Source: Candida dubliniensis CD36 (taxonomy: Eukaryota > Ascomycota > Pichiomycetes > Serinales > Debaryomycetaceae). From it: a DNA stretch of 64,000 bases. The notes beneath the pieces are model-generated. The model worked only from the letters and a program-made list of their open reading frames with translations, did not search any database and was not told where the DNA came from. The stretch's first letter is position 1. Each line of letters begins with the position of its first letter. The stretch spans positions 496,001 to 560,000 of the forward strand of contig NC_012865.1 in the NCBI RefSeq assembly GCF_000026945.1, given 5' to 3'. Position numbers and translations under genes: made by a program. Below, piece after piece: positions 10,921 through 20,799 of the stretch.

Positions 10921-11466
10921 ATGAGACCACTTACAGAAGAAGAAACTAAAGTAGTATTTGAAAAATTAGCTAATTATATAGGAAGAAATATTTCTTTTCT
11001 TATAGATAATCCCGAAAATCCTCATGTTTTCCGACTTCAAAAAGATCGAGTATATTATGTTCAAGAATCAATTGCTAAATTTGCTACTAGTGTATCACGT
11101 CAACAATTAATGTCATTAGGTATATGTTTTGGTAAATTTACTAAAACTGGGAAATTTAGATTACATATTACAAGTTTACCTTATTTATCTCAATATGCTA
11201 AATTCAAAATTTGGATTAAACAAAATGGTGAAATGCCATTTTTATATGGTAATCATATATTAAAAGCTCATATTGGAAGAATGTCTGATGATATTCCAGA
11301 ACATGCTGGAGTTATTATATATTCAATGAATGATATACCTTTAGGTTTTGGTGCTAGTGCTAAAAGTACTGCTGAAGCAAGAAATTTACCTCCAACTGGT
11401 ATAGTGGCATTTAGACAAGGTGATATAGGTGAATATTTAAGAGAAGAAGATACATTATTTACTTAA
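10921..11466 (+). CDS. NIP7: 60S ribosome biogenesis factor Nip7
   Basis: 181 aa, the full length of the family. It starts MRPLTEEETKVVFEKL and ends with a PUA RNA-binding domain (about residues 95-175), including the block GRMSDDIPEHAGVIIYSMNDIPLGFG. Nip7 binds pre-60S particles with Nop8 and is needed for 27S pre-rRNA processing in the nucleolus. Conservation is continuous from end to end, with no indel or frameshift. The PAC box upstream fits co-regulation with the ribosome-biogenesis regulon. It converges on RSM23. Confidence 0.95.
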   Translation: MRPLTEEETKVVFEKLANYIGRNISFLIDNPENPHVFRLQKDRVYYVQESIAKFATSVSRQQLMSLGICFGKFTKTGKFRLHITSLPYLSQYAKFKIWIKQNGEMPFLYGNHILKAHIGRMSDDIPEHAGVIIYSMNDIPLGFGASAKSTAEARNLPPTGIVAFRQGDIGEYLREEDTLFT

Positions 11467-11643
11467 TCAGAATATATATATATATATATGTACAATAATT
11501 TTTAGAAAATGGCAGATTTTTTTTCTCTTCCAAAAATTCTCAAACTGTAAATGACTGGTGATTATAAAGGTTTATTAAATTCTCTATTTACAAAACATGA
11601 AACCTCGCCCCCTCCCCCTCCCCCCACTAAATTGGGCCATGGT

Positions 11644-11675
11644 TTAATAACTTAATAACTTAATAACTTAATAAC
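11644..11675. repeat. (TTAATAAC)4 overlapping the RSM23 stop codon
   Basis: Four perfect 8-base copies. The RSM23 stop (TAA, 11670-11668 on the minus strand) lies inside the last copy. On the minus strand the units supply stop codons soon after the first, so copy-number change would hardly alter the protein end. Confidence 0.85.
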
Positions 11676-13104
11676 TTAAAACTGCTTGTTTAATCATTCC
11701 ATATGGATTACCTTGATTATTAACATACAGTGCTTGTACCAATTTTTCAAATTGTTCATCAATATTTATTTCATTAGAATTTGAAACTTTTTCATAATCT
11801 TTTTTATGGAAATCTTCACGAACAATTAATACTCCTTGATCTTTCCAAAATTGCATTAATGATCTAACTTCTTCCTTTGTAAATGGATCAATTTTAAAAG
11901 GTTTAATTCCACCATTTGAAGTTAATGAATTAGCAAGATTAAAATCAAATATTGGCATTTTCAAAAATGGATTATATTCTTCATTTGGATAAATCCCAAC
12001 TTTAACTGTTTGTCTATTCAAAGCAAAATCATTTGATTTACCTAATAATACTCCACCTTTAACAAAATTTATTTCTCCACTAGCACATTTCAATAAAAAT
12101 TGACCAATTTCAAATTCATTAACATGAATTGGAGTAAAATCTGGATGTTTATATTTAGTCCAAGGATAATCTGCCAAAGCATTGAAATCATCTATTGATA
12201 CAATAATAGGGACATTTTGAGAATGATCAATTAATTGTTCAATGAAAAATTGGAAAGCATATGTAGGATGAACTTTACCCATATCACGATTTTGTGATAA
12301 GAAATCATATAAAGTGGCAATATTAGCTTTTAATAAAATTTCCAGTTTATCTTTAGTAAATTTAATATCTTTAGTTAATTTCAATTTTTTGAAAATATTA
12401 GCATTAGCTGATAAAATTTTATGAATCCATCTTTTCGTCAACATTGGTTGTTGATAAACTCCTAATTTAGAATTTTTAATATAATCAGATGTTCCATTAC
12501 CAATAATTTCACCTGAATTCAAATATAATACAATTGCCTCATTATTAAATTTTTCTTGACCAAGTGAAATGGCTTGATTTATTAATGTCGATTTACCACT
12601 TCCCTTTATACCATCAATATAAATTCTATTGGATTTAGATTCTCCATCTAATTTCTCAACAAATTCTTTATTGATTCTAATAGTATTTGAAGTGATTAAT
12701 GATATTGGATTTTGAAACATTTCATGATGTTGATATTTTTTGAATGCATCTAATGCAATCAATTTTTTTTCAATTGATTTTTCATAACTTGTCACAGTAC
12801 CAACTTTTAATTCTTCCTTATTAGATAATGTTTCAACAATTAAAGTGGGAGCAGTTTGTTCAAGATTCAAATTTCTAACAGCATCTCTAAATGGTAAATG
12901 AGTTAATCCAGTAGATTTTTTCTGTTTTTGTTTATTTGGATCAATTCTTTTTCTTAACACTTGTTTCTTCTTACCTTCTTTTTGTCTAACAACTGCAAAA
13001 GATATAGATGAAGTTGTGAATGTTCTAGCAATATTAGTTGTCTTCCCAAGCAAAGAAGAAGTAATAGGAATTCTTCCTCTAAGTATATTGGTTGCCCTTA
13101 ACAT
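11668..13104 (-). CDS. RSM23: Mitochondrial small-subunit ribosomal protein Rsm23 (mS29/DAP3)
   Basis: A 478-aa DAP3-family GTP-binding protein of the mitochondrial ribosome small subunit. The N-terminus is a typical presequence (Arg/Ser/Thr-rich, no acidic residues in the first 40). The P-loop is GIKGSGKST at about 165-173, and a Walker B-like hydrophobic strand with acidic end appears as PIIVSIDDFNAL. The motifs PFRDAV and the mid-protein NPISLIT block match DAP3 architecture. The start at 13104 gives the complete presequence. It is divergent from MRH4, another mitochondrial translation gene (an assembly helicase of the large subunit), through 315 bases, so the two may be co-expressed. Confidence 0.88.
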   Translation of the reverse strand: MLRATNILRGRIPITSSLLGKTTNIARTFTTSSISFAVVRQKEGKKKQVLRKRIDPNKQKQKKSTGLTHLPFRDAVRNLNLEQTAPTLIVETLSNKEELKVGTVTSYEKSIEKKLIALDAFKKYQHHEMFQNPISLITSNTIRINKEFVEKLDGESKSNRIYIDGIKGSGKSTLINQAISLGQEKFNNEAIVLYLNSGEIIGNGTSDYIKNSKLGVYQQPMLTKRWIHKILSANANIFKKLKLTKDIKFTKDKLEILLKANIATLYDFLSQNRDMGKVHPTYAFQFFIEQLIDHSQNVPIIVSIDDFNALADYPWTKYKHPDFTPIHVNEFEIGQFLLKCASGEINFVKGGVLLGKSNDFALNRQTVKVGIYPNEEYNPFLKMPIFDFNLANSLTSNGGIKPFKIDPFTKEEVRSLMQFWKDQGVLIVREDFHKKDYEKVSNSNEINIDEQFEKLVQALYVNNQGNPYGMIKQAVLSY

Positions 13105-13419
13105 TTGGATAATACAAGATGGTGAACTGATGGTAATGGGATAAGAAATATATATATATTTTTGTTAGGGTTGTAAGATTTTGAAACAATTGAGAACACA
13201 CAGACAAAGAAATTTTCCACCAATAATACACGACCCAAATTGAAAAAAAATAAAAAAAATTTTTTTCTCTTCAACAACAACTATTGTTAGTTAGTTAGTT
13301 AGTACTATTTAAGATGAGATTTTCAATTGAGAGGAAGAATAGAAAAAAATTTTTTTTTTTTTTTTTTCCCTTTTTTATGATTCTTTTCTTAACTTTGTCT
13401 ATTTTTATAGACCAAAGTC
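13105..13419. promoter_or_regulatory. Divergent promoter RSM23/MRH4
   Basis: A 315-base shared upstream region with T tracts (near 13350-13368), a TTAG tetramer tract near 13288-13301 and a TA tract. I see no recognised factor motif. Confidence 0.5.
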
Positions 13420-15105
13420 ATGTTCAAATTACTTATACCGAATAAATATAATTATGTGATACGACCATTGACAAGGTTTAAATCTACAAAATCTACAAAA
13501 TTTACAAAATCGACAAAATCACGACCAACAAAGCTTAGTCCAAATGTGTTTTCTCTGGGGAAATTTTCTCAACTACATAATGAGACCAACACAACTAATA
13601 TTGAATCAAAAATCACTAGTTTTGATCAATTGAAAATTTTCCCTTCAGTTAGAGAAGCCATGATTAAAGAAATCAAATCTCAATACAATTTAAAAGGTCC
13701 ACGACATTCTAATATAGAAGAAATTGATATAAAACCAACTCCAGTACAAATTGCTGCCATTCGGAAAATAAATCAAACTAGGAAATTAAAAACATTACCA
13801 ACAATAAAAAAAAATTTAGAAGATATAGAAGATGATGCTGAACGAATTCAATATGAATTACAATATAGTAATGAAATACAAAAAACTAAAGTTTTCACTG
13901 TTGCTGCTGAAACTGGATCTGGTAAGACTTGGTCATATTTAGCTCCATTATTAAGTAAATTAAAACAAGATGATATGGAATTTTGGAAATCTGATGAAGA
14001 AAATTATCAAAATATGAAAAAAAAGGGTCAATTTGTGAAATCAATAATACTTTTACCAACAAATGAATTAGTTGAACAAGTTTATGAAATATTACAACGA
14101 GTTAATTCATTTGAATTAGAACATAAAAATGTTCCTGATAATTTTACTTCATTTTTGAAATTACCAGAAAATAAAAATTTGAATATATCTATTATGAAAT
14201 TAGGACAAGGTGAAGCACCAATAGGATTATTTCGTCAATTAGAAACTAAAGGTCCAATTGATATTTTAATAACAACTCCTGGTAAAATTGTGGCCTTTTC
14301 TAAATTGATCAATATTAATCGTCCATTTAGAGTTTTCACCAATGTTAAATATTGTGTTTTAGATGAAGCTGATACATTATTTGATGATTCATTTGAAAAA
14401 AATACTACTGATGTGATTACTCATTTTCCTAAATTACTTGATTTAATTTTGGTTTCAGCTACTATTCCTAAAGTATTTGAAAAAAAATTATCAAAATTAT
14501 TTCCTGATCAACGTTCATTAGTAAGAGTTACTACTCCACTGTTACATAAAGTACCACGTAACATTAAAGTAATGACCATTGATGCTGATGTTGCTCCTTA
14601 TAATGGATCTAAACCAAGATGTTTAGCTCAAGCTCTTTATGCCATATCTAAAGATGGAACTGAACCAGGATATATTAAAAGAATCATTGTTTTCGTTAAT
14701 GAAAAATCTGAAGTTGATGGAATTGTTGAATCAATGATTACAAAATATAAAGTTCGACCAGAAGATATTGTTGGAGTTTCTGGTTCAGTTAATATTAAAG
14801 ATCGGAAAGATATGTTACAACCATTTTTACAACCAGCACAATTAATTGAAGATGATGTTTTTGGTAGTAAAGTGAAAATATTGGTTACCACAGATTTATT
14901 AGCTCGAGGATTAAATTTCCAAGGAGTGAAAAATGTCATCTTATTAGGATTACCAAGAAATTCAGTTGATTTGGTTCATCGATTAGGTAGAACTGGTAGA
15001 ATGAATCAAAATGGAAGAGTATTTGTTATTGTTGATAAAAAATCCAAGAAATCTTGGGTTAAAGGATTAGGTAATGCAATTATTCGAGGACTTCGAATTG
15101 GTTAA
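13420..15105 (+). CDS. MRH4: Mitochondrial DEAD-box RNA helicase Mrh4
   Basis: A 561-aa DEAD-box helicase. The first 50 residues are basic, Ser/Thr/Lys-rich and repetitive (KSTKSTKFTKSTK), a mitochondrial presequence. Motifs in order: Q-like TPVQ (107-110), I AETGSGKT (163-170), Ia PTNELVEQ, Ib TTPGK, II DEAD (316-319), III SAT (347-349), IV IIVFVNE, V TTDLLARGLNF, VI HRLGRTGR. Length equals S. cerevisiae Mrh4 (561 as I recall), and the order and insertions fit that family rather than Mss116. Mrh4 acts in assembly of the mitochondrial 54S subunit around 21S rRNA. All catalytic motifs are intact. Confidence 0.9.
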   Translation: MFKLLIPNKYNYVIRPLTRFKSTKSTKFTKSTKSRPTKLSPNVFSLGKFSQLHNETNTTNIESKITSFDQLKIFPSVREAMIKEIKSQYNLKGPRHSNIEEIDIKPTPVQIAAIRKINQTRKLKTLPTIKKNLEDIEDDAERIQYELQYSNEIQKTKVFTVAAETGSGKTWSYLAPLLSKLKQDDMEFWKSDEENYQNMKKKGQFVKSIILLPTNELVEQVYEILQRVNSFELEHKNVPDNFTSFLKLPENKNLNISIMKLGQGEAPIGLFRQLETKGPIDILITTPGKIVAFSKLININRPFRVFTNVKYCVLDEADTLFDDSFEKNTTDVITHFPKLLDLILVSATIPKVFEKKLSKLFPDQRSLVRVTTPLLHKVPRNIKVMTIDADVAPYNGSKPRCLAQALYAISKDGTEPGYIKRIIVFVNEKSEVDGIVESMITKYKVRPEDIVGVSGSVNIKDRKDMLQPFLQPAQLIEDDVFGSKVKILVTTDLLARGLNFQGVKNVILLGLPRNSVDLVHRLGRTGRMNQNGRVFVIVDKKSKKSWVKGLGNAIIRGLRIG

Positions 15106-16455
15106 TGTTAATGTATGTGTTACTGCTTATGTTAGAGAGAATAATGGATCAAGTAAATCTATTGATGTGATGATTTCAAAGATATTTTTTTTTTTTTCAG
15201 ACGTTAGACTTCCTAATTAATATTTGAGGATAATGTCTTAGATAGCTGATTAGATTTACTTGAATTAAAAGAAAACTAACTTTTTTTTTAATGGTTGAAG
15301 TTTATACTAACAAAATCTGTTTCTTGTTTTTTTAAAGAGATTAGAATGTTTATTCAATTTGATATTCAAACATTTAATAGGTATGTGATCCTTCTTCTTC
15401 TGTTCCCTTTTTATTTTTTATTTTTTATTTTGGAAACATGACAATACAAGAAATGATGAAACAAAAAAACAGACTAATTTTAATGAACGCTTGACTTCCG
15501 ATTTTTCAACCGTGGGGAGAAGTCTACATTTTATCTGATTATTCTTTTATTATTGTCAATGTTTGTTCTTTTCATTGAGAGGGAACTACAAATATTATTA
15601 ACCAATTACTAACAAAAATAATTTTTGAAATTAGGGATTTTGACATGTAAATATACAAATTATTAATGGATTAATTGAGTTATCATTGATGAACTTGTCA
15701 TTTTCTCTTTAATTGATCCGATTTCAACTACTTATTGTAAGATATCAAAAAAAAAAAAAAAACTTCCTTTCCAAACCTGGGATTTAACTTTATCTATATA
15801 CCCATTTACTTACATGGTATATATGACTATACGACCCAGGAAAATTAAATTATTACCATCCGTAGTACACTTTATATTTATAGGATAATTCTATTCCTTT
15901 TTTGAATATTGGTTTGGGCTTGGTACAAATTACAAAGAAAGAAAGAAAGAAAGAAAGAAAGATGGATTTTATAATATAATATAGTTTTGTAATGTAATAA
16001 TACAATAATAATAATAATTAATATTTCATAAACAATTATAACTTTGTAAAAAAAAAAAAGGTTTAAAAGATTATTCAGTTTGTTGATATGGGGGAAGATT
16101 CAAACCTGAACAACACTCCCATCTACTGTTGGTTAATAAACATAATGAAATGCTTTCTTATAATGTTTAAAAACTAAAACAATAGATAAAATTTAGTTTT
16201 CTTCTCCACATTTCGTCAATACAATTGGAACCCCCTCCCTCCCCCCCCCTCCACGTCCTATTAAGAATATCTTCTCTAAACTAAATTGTTCAAATCACCA
16301 ATTAATAAAAACCTCGCCGATCTGCATATAACTAATCAATTCGACATTTCATTTGTAGATTTCAAACCCTTATCAATCTCTCTTTAGGCGGGGCGTGCAC
16401 ATGGGTACAAAAAAAAAAAAAGAGAGAGAGAGAGGGAAATCTAATCTTTACTTGC

Positions 16456-16491
<36 letters not shown>

Positions 16492-16674
16492 GTAATAATA
16501 ATTCACATATGATTTCCAACTCTTCTCTTCTTACTTAAGCCAATCTAAAGACAATTCCTTTTTTTTTTTTTATTTTTTTCAACATACAATTGCAAATTTT
16601 TTTTTTTTTGTTTGTTTGTTTGTTTGATTGGTGGTCTTCTTCTTCTTTGTATGATTAGAAGTATAACTAGAGTC
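15106..16674. other. Intergenic region MRH4 to NPY1
   Basis: 1.6 kb without a supportable gene. It holds A and T tracts, a GAAA tetramer run near 15938-15960, an interrupted C run near 16229-16250, AG and AAT tracts near 16420-16500, and T runs before NPY1. A TTTTTATTTTT repeat lies near 15410-15430. No tRNA or ncRNA is recognised. Confidence 0.6.
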
Positions 16675-18063
16675 ATGTCACATTCAATTCATACTGCTAT
16701 AAAAGATATTCAAAAAGATATGTATTTCGGTACCGAAGTCTTAAATCGAGTATCATTTTTACGTGAAGATTCCGAATTTATTCAATCAAGTTTATTTCAT
16801 CCTTCCACTAGATTTATATTTTATTATAAACAACAACCTTTAATTCATAAAAATTTCCATAATAAATTATGTGTTTTAACTAATGGATCAAATCAAACTA
16901 TAGTTGATACTATGGATAATGGGAAATTAGAATATTCTGGGGAAAAAGCCATTATTCAATCAGGTTTAATTGATAATTTACCTCAATGGAAAGAAATTTT
17001 GATTAATTGGTATAATGATAATAAAAATCATGATAAAAATTTACGAGCAAAGGGGAAACCGATTTTTTTATTTATGGGATTATTAGATGAATCAGTAGGA
17101 TTGAATTTACAATCATTAAAATTTGCTGATACTAATGAAGAAACTTATCTTGATCATCAAGGAAGGTATCAAGGTATTGCTTATTATGCCGTTGATTTAT
17201 CTTCAGCTAAAGAATTGACAGAAATTTTAATTAATTTTGTTAATGATTCAATTAATAAATTACATCATCATAATAACACAAGTAATGATGGAACTCCTGA
17301 ATCAAATGGATTATTTTTCACTCATTCACGTAAACATTATCTTGGATTTGAACAGAAAGAAGCAAGTTTATATTCTCAAGGAGCAATGTTATTTTCTTGG
17401 TTAAATACAAATAAATTTTGTCCTGGTTGTGGTGAACCAACTATCCCCATTAATGCTGGTGGGAAATTATTGTGTACAAATGAAAAGAAACGTTCTGATG
17501 TTAATGATGATGATGATGATGACCGTTATGCTTGTCCTGTGAAGAGTGCTCGAGTTTCAAATGCATCGTTCCCTCGTACTGATATGGCAGTTATTTCAGT
17601 TATCACTAATGAAGATAGATCGAAAATCTTATTATCATTAAACAAGAGATATGCTATTGCCAGAATGTATACTTGTACAGCTGGGTTTATGGAACCTTCA
17701 GAAACAATTGAAGTGGCAACAAGAAGAGAAATTTGGGAAGAGACTGGAGTTACTTGTGATGAAATTAATATAATTATGACTCAACCTTGGCCATTCCCAC
17801 AAAATCTTATGATTGGATGTATGGGGATAGTTCAATTTAATAATAAGAATGAAATAATTCATTTAGGTCATGATAATGAATTAGAAGATGCTAGATGGTT
17901 TGATATTAGTTTTGTTAGAAAATTAGTTTATCCTGATGAAGTGACCGAAGATGAAAAGGATAGTTTTAATCCAGAAGGTATAATTATTCCCATGTCTGAA
18001 TCAATTGCATTTCTGTTGATTAAATTAGTAGTTGATGAAGCTAAAAATCGTCATAAATTGTAA
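16675..18063 (+). CDS. NPY1: NADH pyrophosphatase Npy1 (NUDIX hydrolase)
   Basis: Hydrolyses NADH and related dinucleotides to the mononucleotides, probably in peroxisomes. Three blocks are visible: an N-terminal domain (LNRVSFLREDSEFIQ), a zinc ribbon (CPGC plus two later Cys, with an Asp-rich insertion between the pairs), and a NUDIX box GFMEPSE...REIWEETGV with consensus spacing, followed by the NADH-pyrophosphatase block QPWPFPQNLMIG. I place the start at the ATG 16675 (MSHSIHT, 462 aa). An in-frame ATG at 16651 (MIRSITRV) would add eight residues, and the frame further up comes from T-rich DNA with no ATG. The C-terminus is HKL, a PTS1-like tripeptide but not a canonical SKL type. Zn and NUDIX residues are all present. 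Confidence 0.9.
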   Translation: MSHSIHTAIKDIQKDMYFGTEVLNRVSFLREDSEFIQSSLFHPSTRFIFYYKQQPLIHKNFHNKLCVLTNGSNQTIVDTMDNGKLEYSGEKAIIQSGLIDNLPQWKEILINWYNDNKNHDKNLRAKGKPIFLFMGLLDESVGLNLQSLKFADTNEETYLDHQGRYQGIAYYAVDLSSAKELTEILINFVNDSINKLHHHNNTSNDGTPESNGLFFTHSRKHYLGFEQKEASLYSQGAMLFSWLNTNKFCPGCGEPTIPINAGGKLLCTNEKKRSDVNDDDDDDRYACPVKSARVSNASFPRTDMAVISVITNEDRSKILLSLNKRYAIARMYTCTAGFMEPSETIEVATRREIWEETGVTCDEINIIMTQPWPFPQNLMIGCMGIVQFNNKNEIIHLGHDNELEDARWFDISFVRKLVYPDEVTEDEKDSFNPEGIIIPMSESIAFLLIKLVVDEAKNRHKL

Positions 18064-18990
18064 CCAGACAGATAGAGAGGCACAAAGGTTATTTATTCAA
18101 TTTAGCTGCAAAATAAAAAGTTTTAGAATTGAAATCTGTATTTTGTAAGAAGGATATGGGGGCGAGGGGGGGGGGGGGGGTTTATGGCAAATCTCTAAGT
18201 TATTGTAATTTTGACACTACCTCTTTTAATTTTTGTCGTTTACATTTGGTCTCAAAACGTATGTGTGCGTGTGATGTCAAACTATAGAATTTTAAAGGCA
18301 TTGTTATAATACAATTGTTACACTACCACTACCACCACCACCTGCCTCCTTCCTCCTTCCTCTTCTTTTGAGGGATTTTCTAATTAAAAGACAAGATTAA
18401 TAATTGTGATCGGTTTAAACGGTACAATTCTATAATAGGAAGAATTGGTCGTTTCTTTTTCAATAATATATACAGTATAGTCTTAGTTCTATTTGATTTG
18501 AATTTGGAATATGGATTTGGATTTGTGGTGGCGGCATTGAAGACAGAGATTTTTTGTTTACTGTATATAAACTATTGGCGAAAGAAAAAAAAAAAAGAAA
18601 CTTTCGGAATTAACAAATGGAAAAAAAAAAAAAAAACAAAGAGAGAAGTTTGTTTTAGTGTAGTAGTTAGTAGGCGATGTGTGATGTATTTAGGTGCATC
18701 GGGAGAGAGAGAAAATGTGGTTGCCCACAATTTCCAAATTCCAAATTCCACTTACCAACATCTCCACATACCACAATCCATCAAACCTTATATATATATA
18801 TATATACTATGACCCCTTTTTCATGGTGTTGTTGTGACTAACTTTTGAAAAAAAAAAAAAGTAGTCCTTAGATTTGATTCTTCCCGTTTTTCCTGGTTGA
18901 TTACTACTCCACAGTTACAAATTAATTGTGATATTTTACAATTACTACTACTACTTCAAAAATTATTATTATTATTATTATTATTATCCA
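18064..18990. other. Intergenic region NPY1 to PGC1
   Basis: No supportable gene. It contains a G15 run at 18166-18180 preceded by GGGGGCGA, ACC repeats near 18325-18345, A tracts, and a TTA/TAT tract running into the PGC1 start. The 104-codon frame at 18498-18812 is A-tract driven and unlike any family I know. Confidence 0.6.
18166..18180. repeat. G15 homopolymer
   Basis: Fifteen consecutive G, about 100 bases 3' of NPY1. It is the longest G run in the window. Confidence 0.9.
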
Positions 18991-20208
18991 ATGTCAACTT
19001 CATCTATAATACCTAAAATAACATATCAACTGTTAAATAGAATGACTTCAACTATATCACCAGTAATTGTTGGTCATAGAGGTTTCAAAAGTAAATATCC
19101 AGAAAATACATTTTTAGGATTTGATAAATGTTTTGAAGCTGGCGGCACAGTTATTGAAACTGATTTATGGTTAAGTAAAGATAATGTGATTATCATTAGT
19201 CATGATCAATATACAAAAAGAGTTTTCGTTGATTCTGATGGGAATCCTACTAATTATAATGTAACAGAAACTCCATATGATCCAATTTTGAAAAATTTGA
19301 AAACTATTGAAGGTGGATATCCTTTAATTACTTTTAAAGAACTTTTATATTGGTTTAAAAAATATATTGATACAACTCAAAGTAATGATCATAAATTACA
19401 ACTTGATATTAAACGATTTAATCCTACTAAAATTACAAAATTTATTTTACTGGATTTACTTGATGTTCATAATGATATTAGTTGGTGGTATCATAGAATT
19501 CAATTTGGAATTTGGGATTTAAATTTTTTAAAATATTTAAATCAAAATGATTATTTCCAAGATAAATTTGGTAAAATTAATAAATTTGGTTATGATCAAT
19601 TTGATATTTTTAATATTAGTGTTAATTGGAGAGATTCAATTCATTATATCAATTATAATTTTTATCTTGAAGAATCATCACCAGTTGATAGAGTGAAAAT
19701 CAAATTAACAGGAGTTTCTTTAATTTATATAAGTACTTGGTCAATTGGATTCCTTACTAAATTTGTGCCATTATTACGTATTCAAAATTTAAAATTGTAT
19801 TCTTGGACAGTTAATAATAAATTACAATATTCATATTTAAATAAAGTTGGTAAATTGGCTAATTTGGTAGAATATGGTGTTATTTCAGATTATCCTGATG
19901 TTATGGCTAAATATAAACAAGAAGATGAATCATTAGAAGCAGAATTTGGTGGTGAAATGTCTCCATTAATCAAATCTGAAAGTAAGGATTATTATAGTGA
20001 AGATGGTGATTTATCTATTGATTTAACTTTACAACAAAGATTTTATCATTGGATATTTGTTCAATTTAATCTGTTGGTAGGTAAAAGAGTAACCAATGAT
20101 GAACAACATTTTGCAACCAAAGTTGATGAGAATCAAGTAAGACTGGTAAATATTAATCCATTTTTCCAATGGATGTTTCAAAAATTACAAAAATATGGTG
20201 TTTTCTAA
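18991..20208 (+). CDS. PGC1: Phosphatidylglycerol phospholipase C (GDPD family), Pgc1-like
   Basis: A glycerophosphodiester phosphodiesterase-fold enzyme. The GDPD signature is complete: GHRGFKSKYPENT (catalytic His-Arg and Glu), then TDLWLSKDNVIIISHD (metal-binding Glu/Asp and second His), then LQLDIKR. The segment WTVNNKLQYSYL and the following ISDYPD match the family end. It most resembles yeast Pgc1, which degrades excess phosphatidylglycerol to diacylglycerol. It is longer at the C-terminus (about 405 aa against 321), with a Glu/Ser-rich linker and a final aromatic segment. The frame is open upstream through a (TTA)n tract encoding polyTyr but has no ATG there, so I start at 18991. A second ATG at 19042 is closer to the GHR motif and is possible. 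Confidence 0.82.
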   Translation: MSTSSIIPKITYQLLNRMTSTISPVIVGHRGFKSKYPENTFLGFDKCFEAGGTVIETDLWLSKDNVIIISHDQYTKRVFVDSDGNPTNYNVTETPYDPILKNLKTIEGGYPLITFKELLYWFKKYIDTTQSNDHKLQLDIKRFNPTKITKFILLDLLDVHNDISWWYHRIQFGIWDLNFLKYLNQNDYFQDKFGKINKFGYDQFDIFNISVNWRDSIHYINYNFYLEESSPVDRVKIKLTGVSLIYISTWSIGFLTKFVPLLRIQNLKLYSWTVNNKLQYSYLNKVGKLANLVEYGVISDYPDVMAKYKQEDESLEAEFGGEMSPLIKSESKDYYSEDGDLSIDLTLQQRFYHWIFVQFNLLVGKRVTNDEQHFATKVDENQVRLVNINPFFQWMFQKLQKYGVF

Positions 20209-20799
20209 AAATAAAAAAAAAAGAAAAAGGAAAGGCTACATAGATATAGAGATAATTAGAATGAAGAAGGTTTTATGTATATGTGTATATGTGTGTGTAT
20301 TGTAGATATTATTAGCTAAAATGAAATTAAATTGTTGTTGTGAGTTTTACCTTTGTTTTATTTTTTTTTTTTTCTCTCTTGTGTATGTGTGCGTGTGTGT
20401 ATATGTTACCAAAATTTCATTGACTATATAGATCAGAGTCACGTGACTTGCCAGATGCGCGTAAATTCGGGAAAATTTGCAGACATTTAAATGTATATAT
20501 ATATATATAAGATGTATATGTATAATAATAATATAATATGTGTTTACCCTTCAAACAAACAAGAAGATATATACAAGTTAACTTCTCCCAAAAGAAAAAA
20601 AAAACAAAAAAAAAAAAAAAAAAATTTCAACAACAATTCAATTTTTATATAAATTTATATCTTCACTTTTTCTCCAAACGAATTAGAAACATTGATAGAA
20701 CAATCCAACTTTAATACTTTTTTTTTCTAATTATCGATTCCATCAAACTGAAAAATAAAAACAAAAAACAAAAAACAAAAGATTATTGATTTTTCCTTG
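20209..20799. other. Intergenic region PGC1 to ITC1
   Basis: 591 bases holding the ITC1 promoter: GT and TA tracts (20280-20300, 20495-20508), A runs near 20597-20625, and the 10-base palindrome GTCACGTGAC at 20438-20447. No gene is seen. Confidence 0.6.
20438..20447. promoter_or_regulatory. GTCACGTGAC palindrome (Cbf1-type site)
   Basis: A perfect 10-base palindrome with a CACGTG core, about 353 bases upstream of the ITC1 ATG. It fits the RTCACGTGAY site of Cbf1-type bHLH factors. Confidence 0.5.

Noticed and set aside
16081..16140. tRNA-like sequence (AGATTCAAACC resembling a reverse B box)
   Set aside because: The T-arm stem does not pair and no A box or acceptor stem could be built.
18498..18812. 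104-codon frame
   Set aside because: Driven by A tracts and a TA tract, with no conserved-looking segment.
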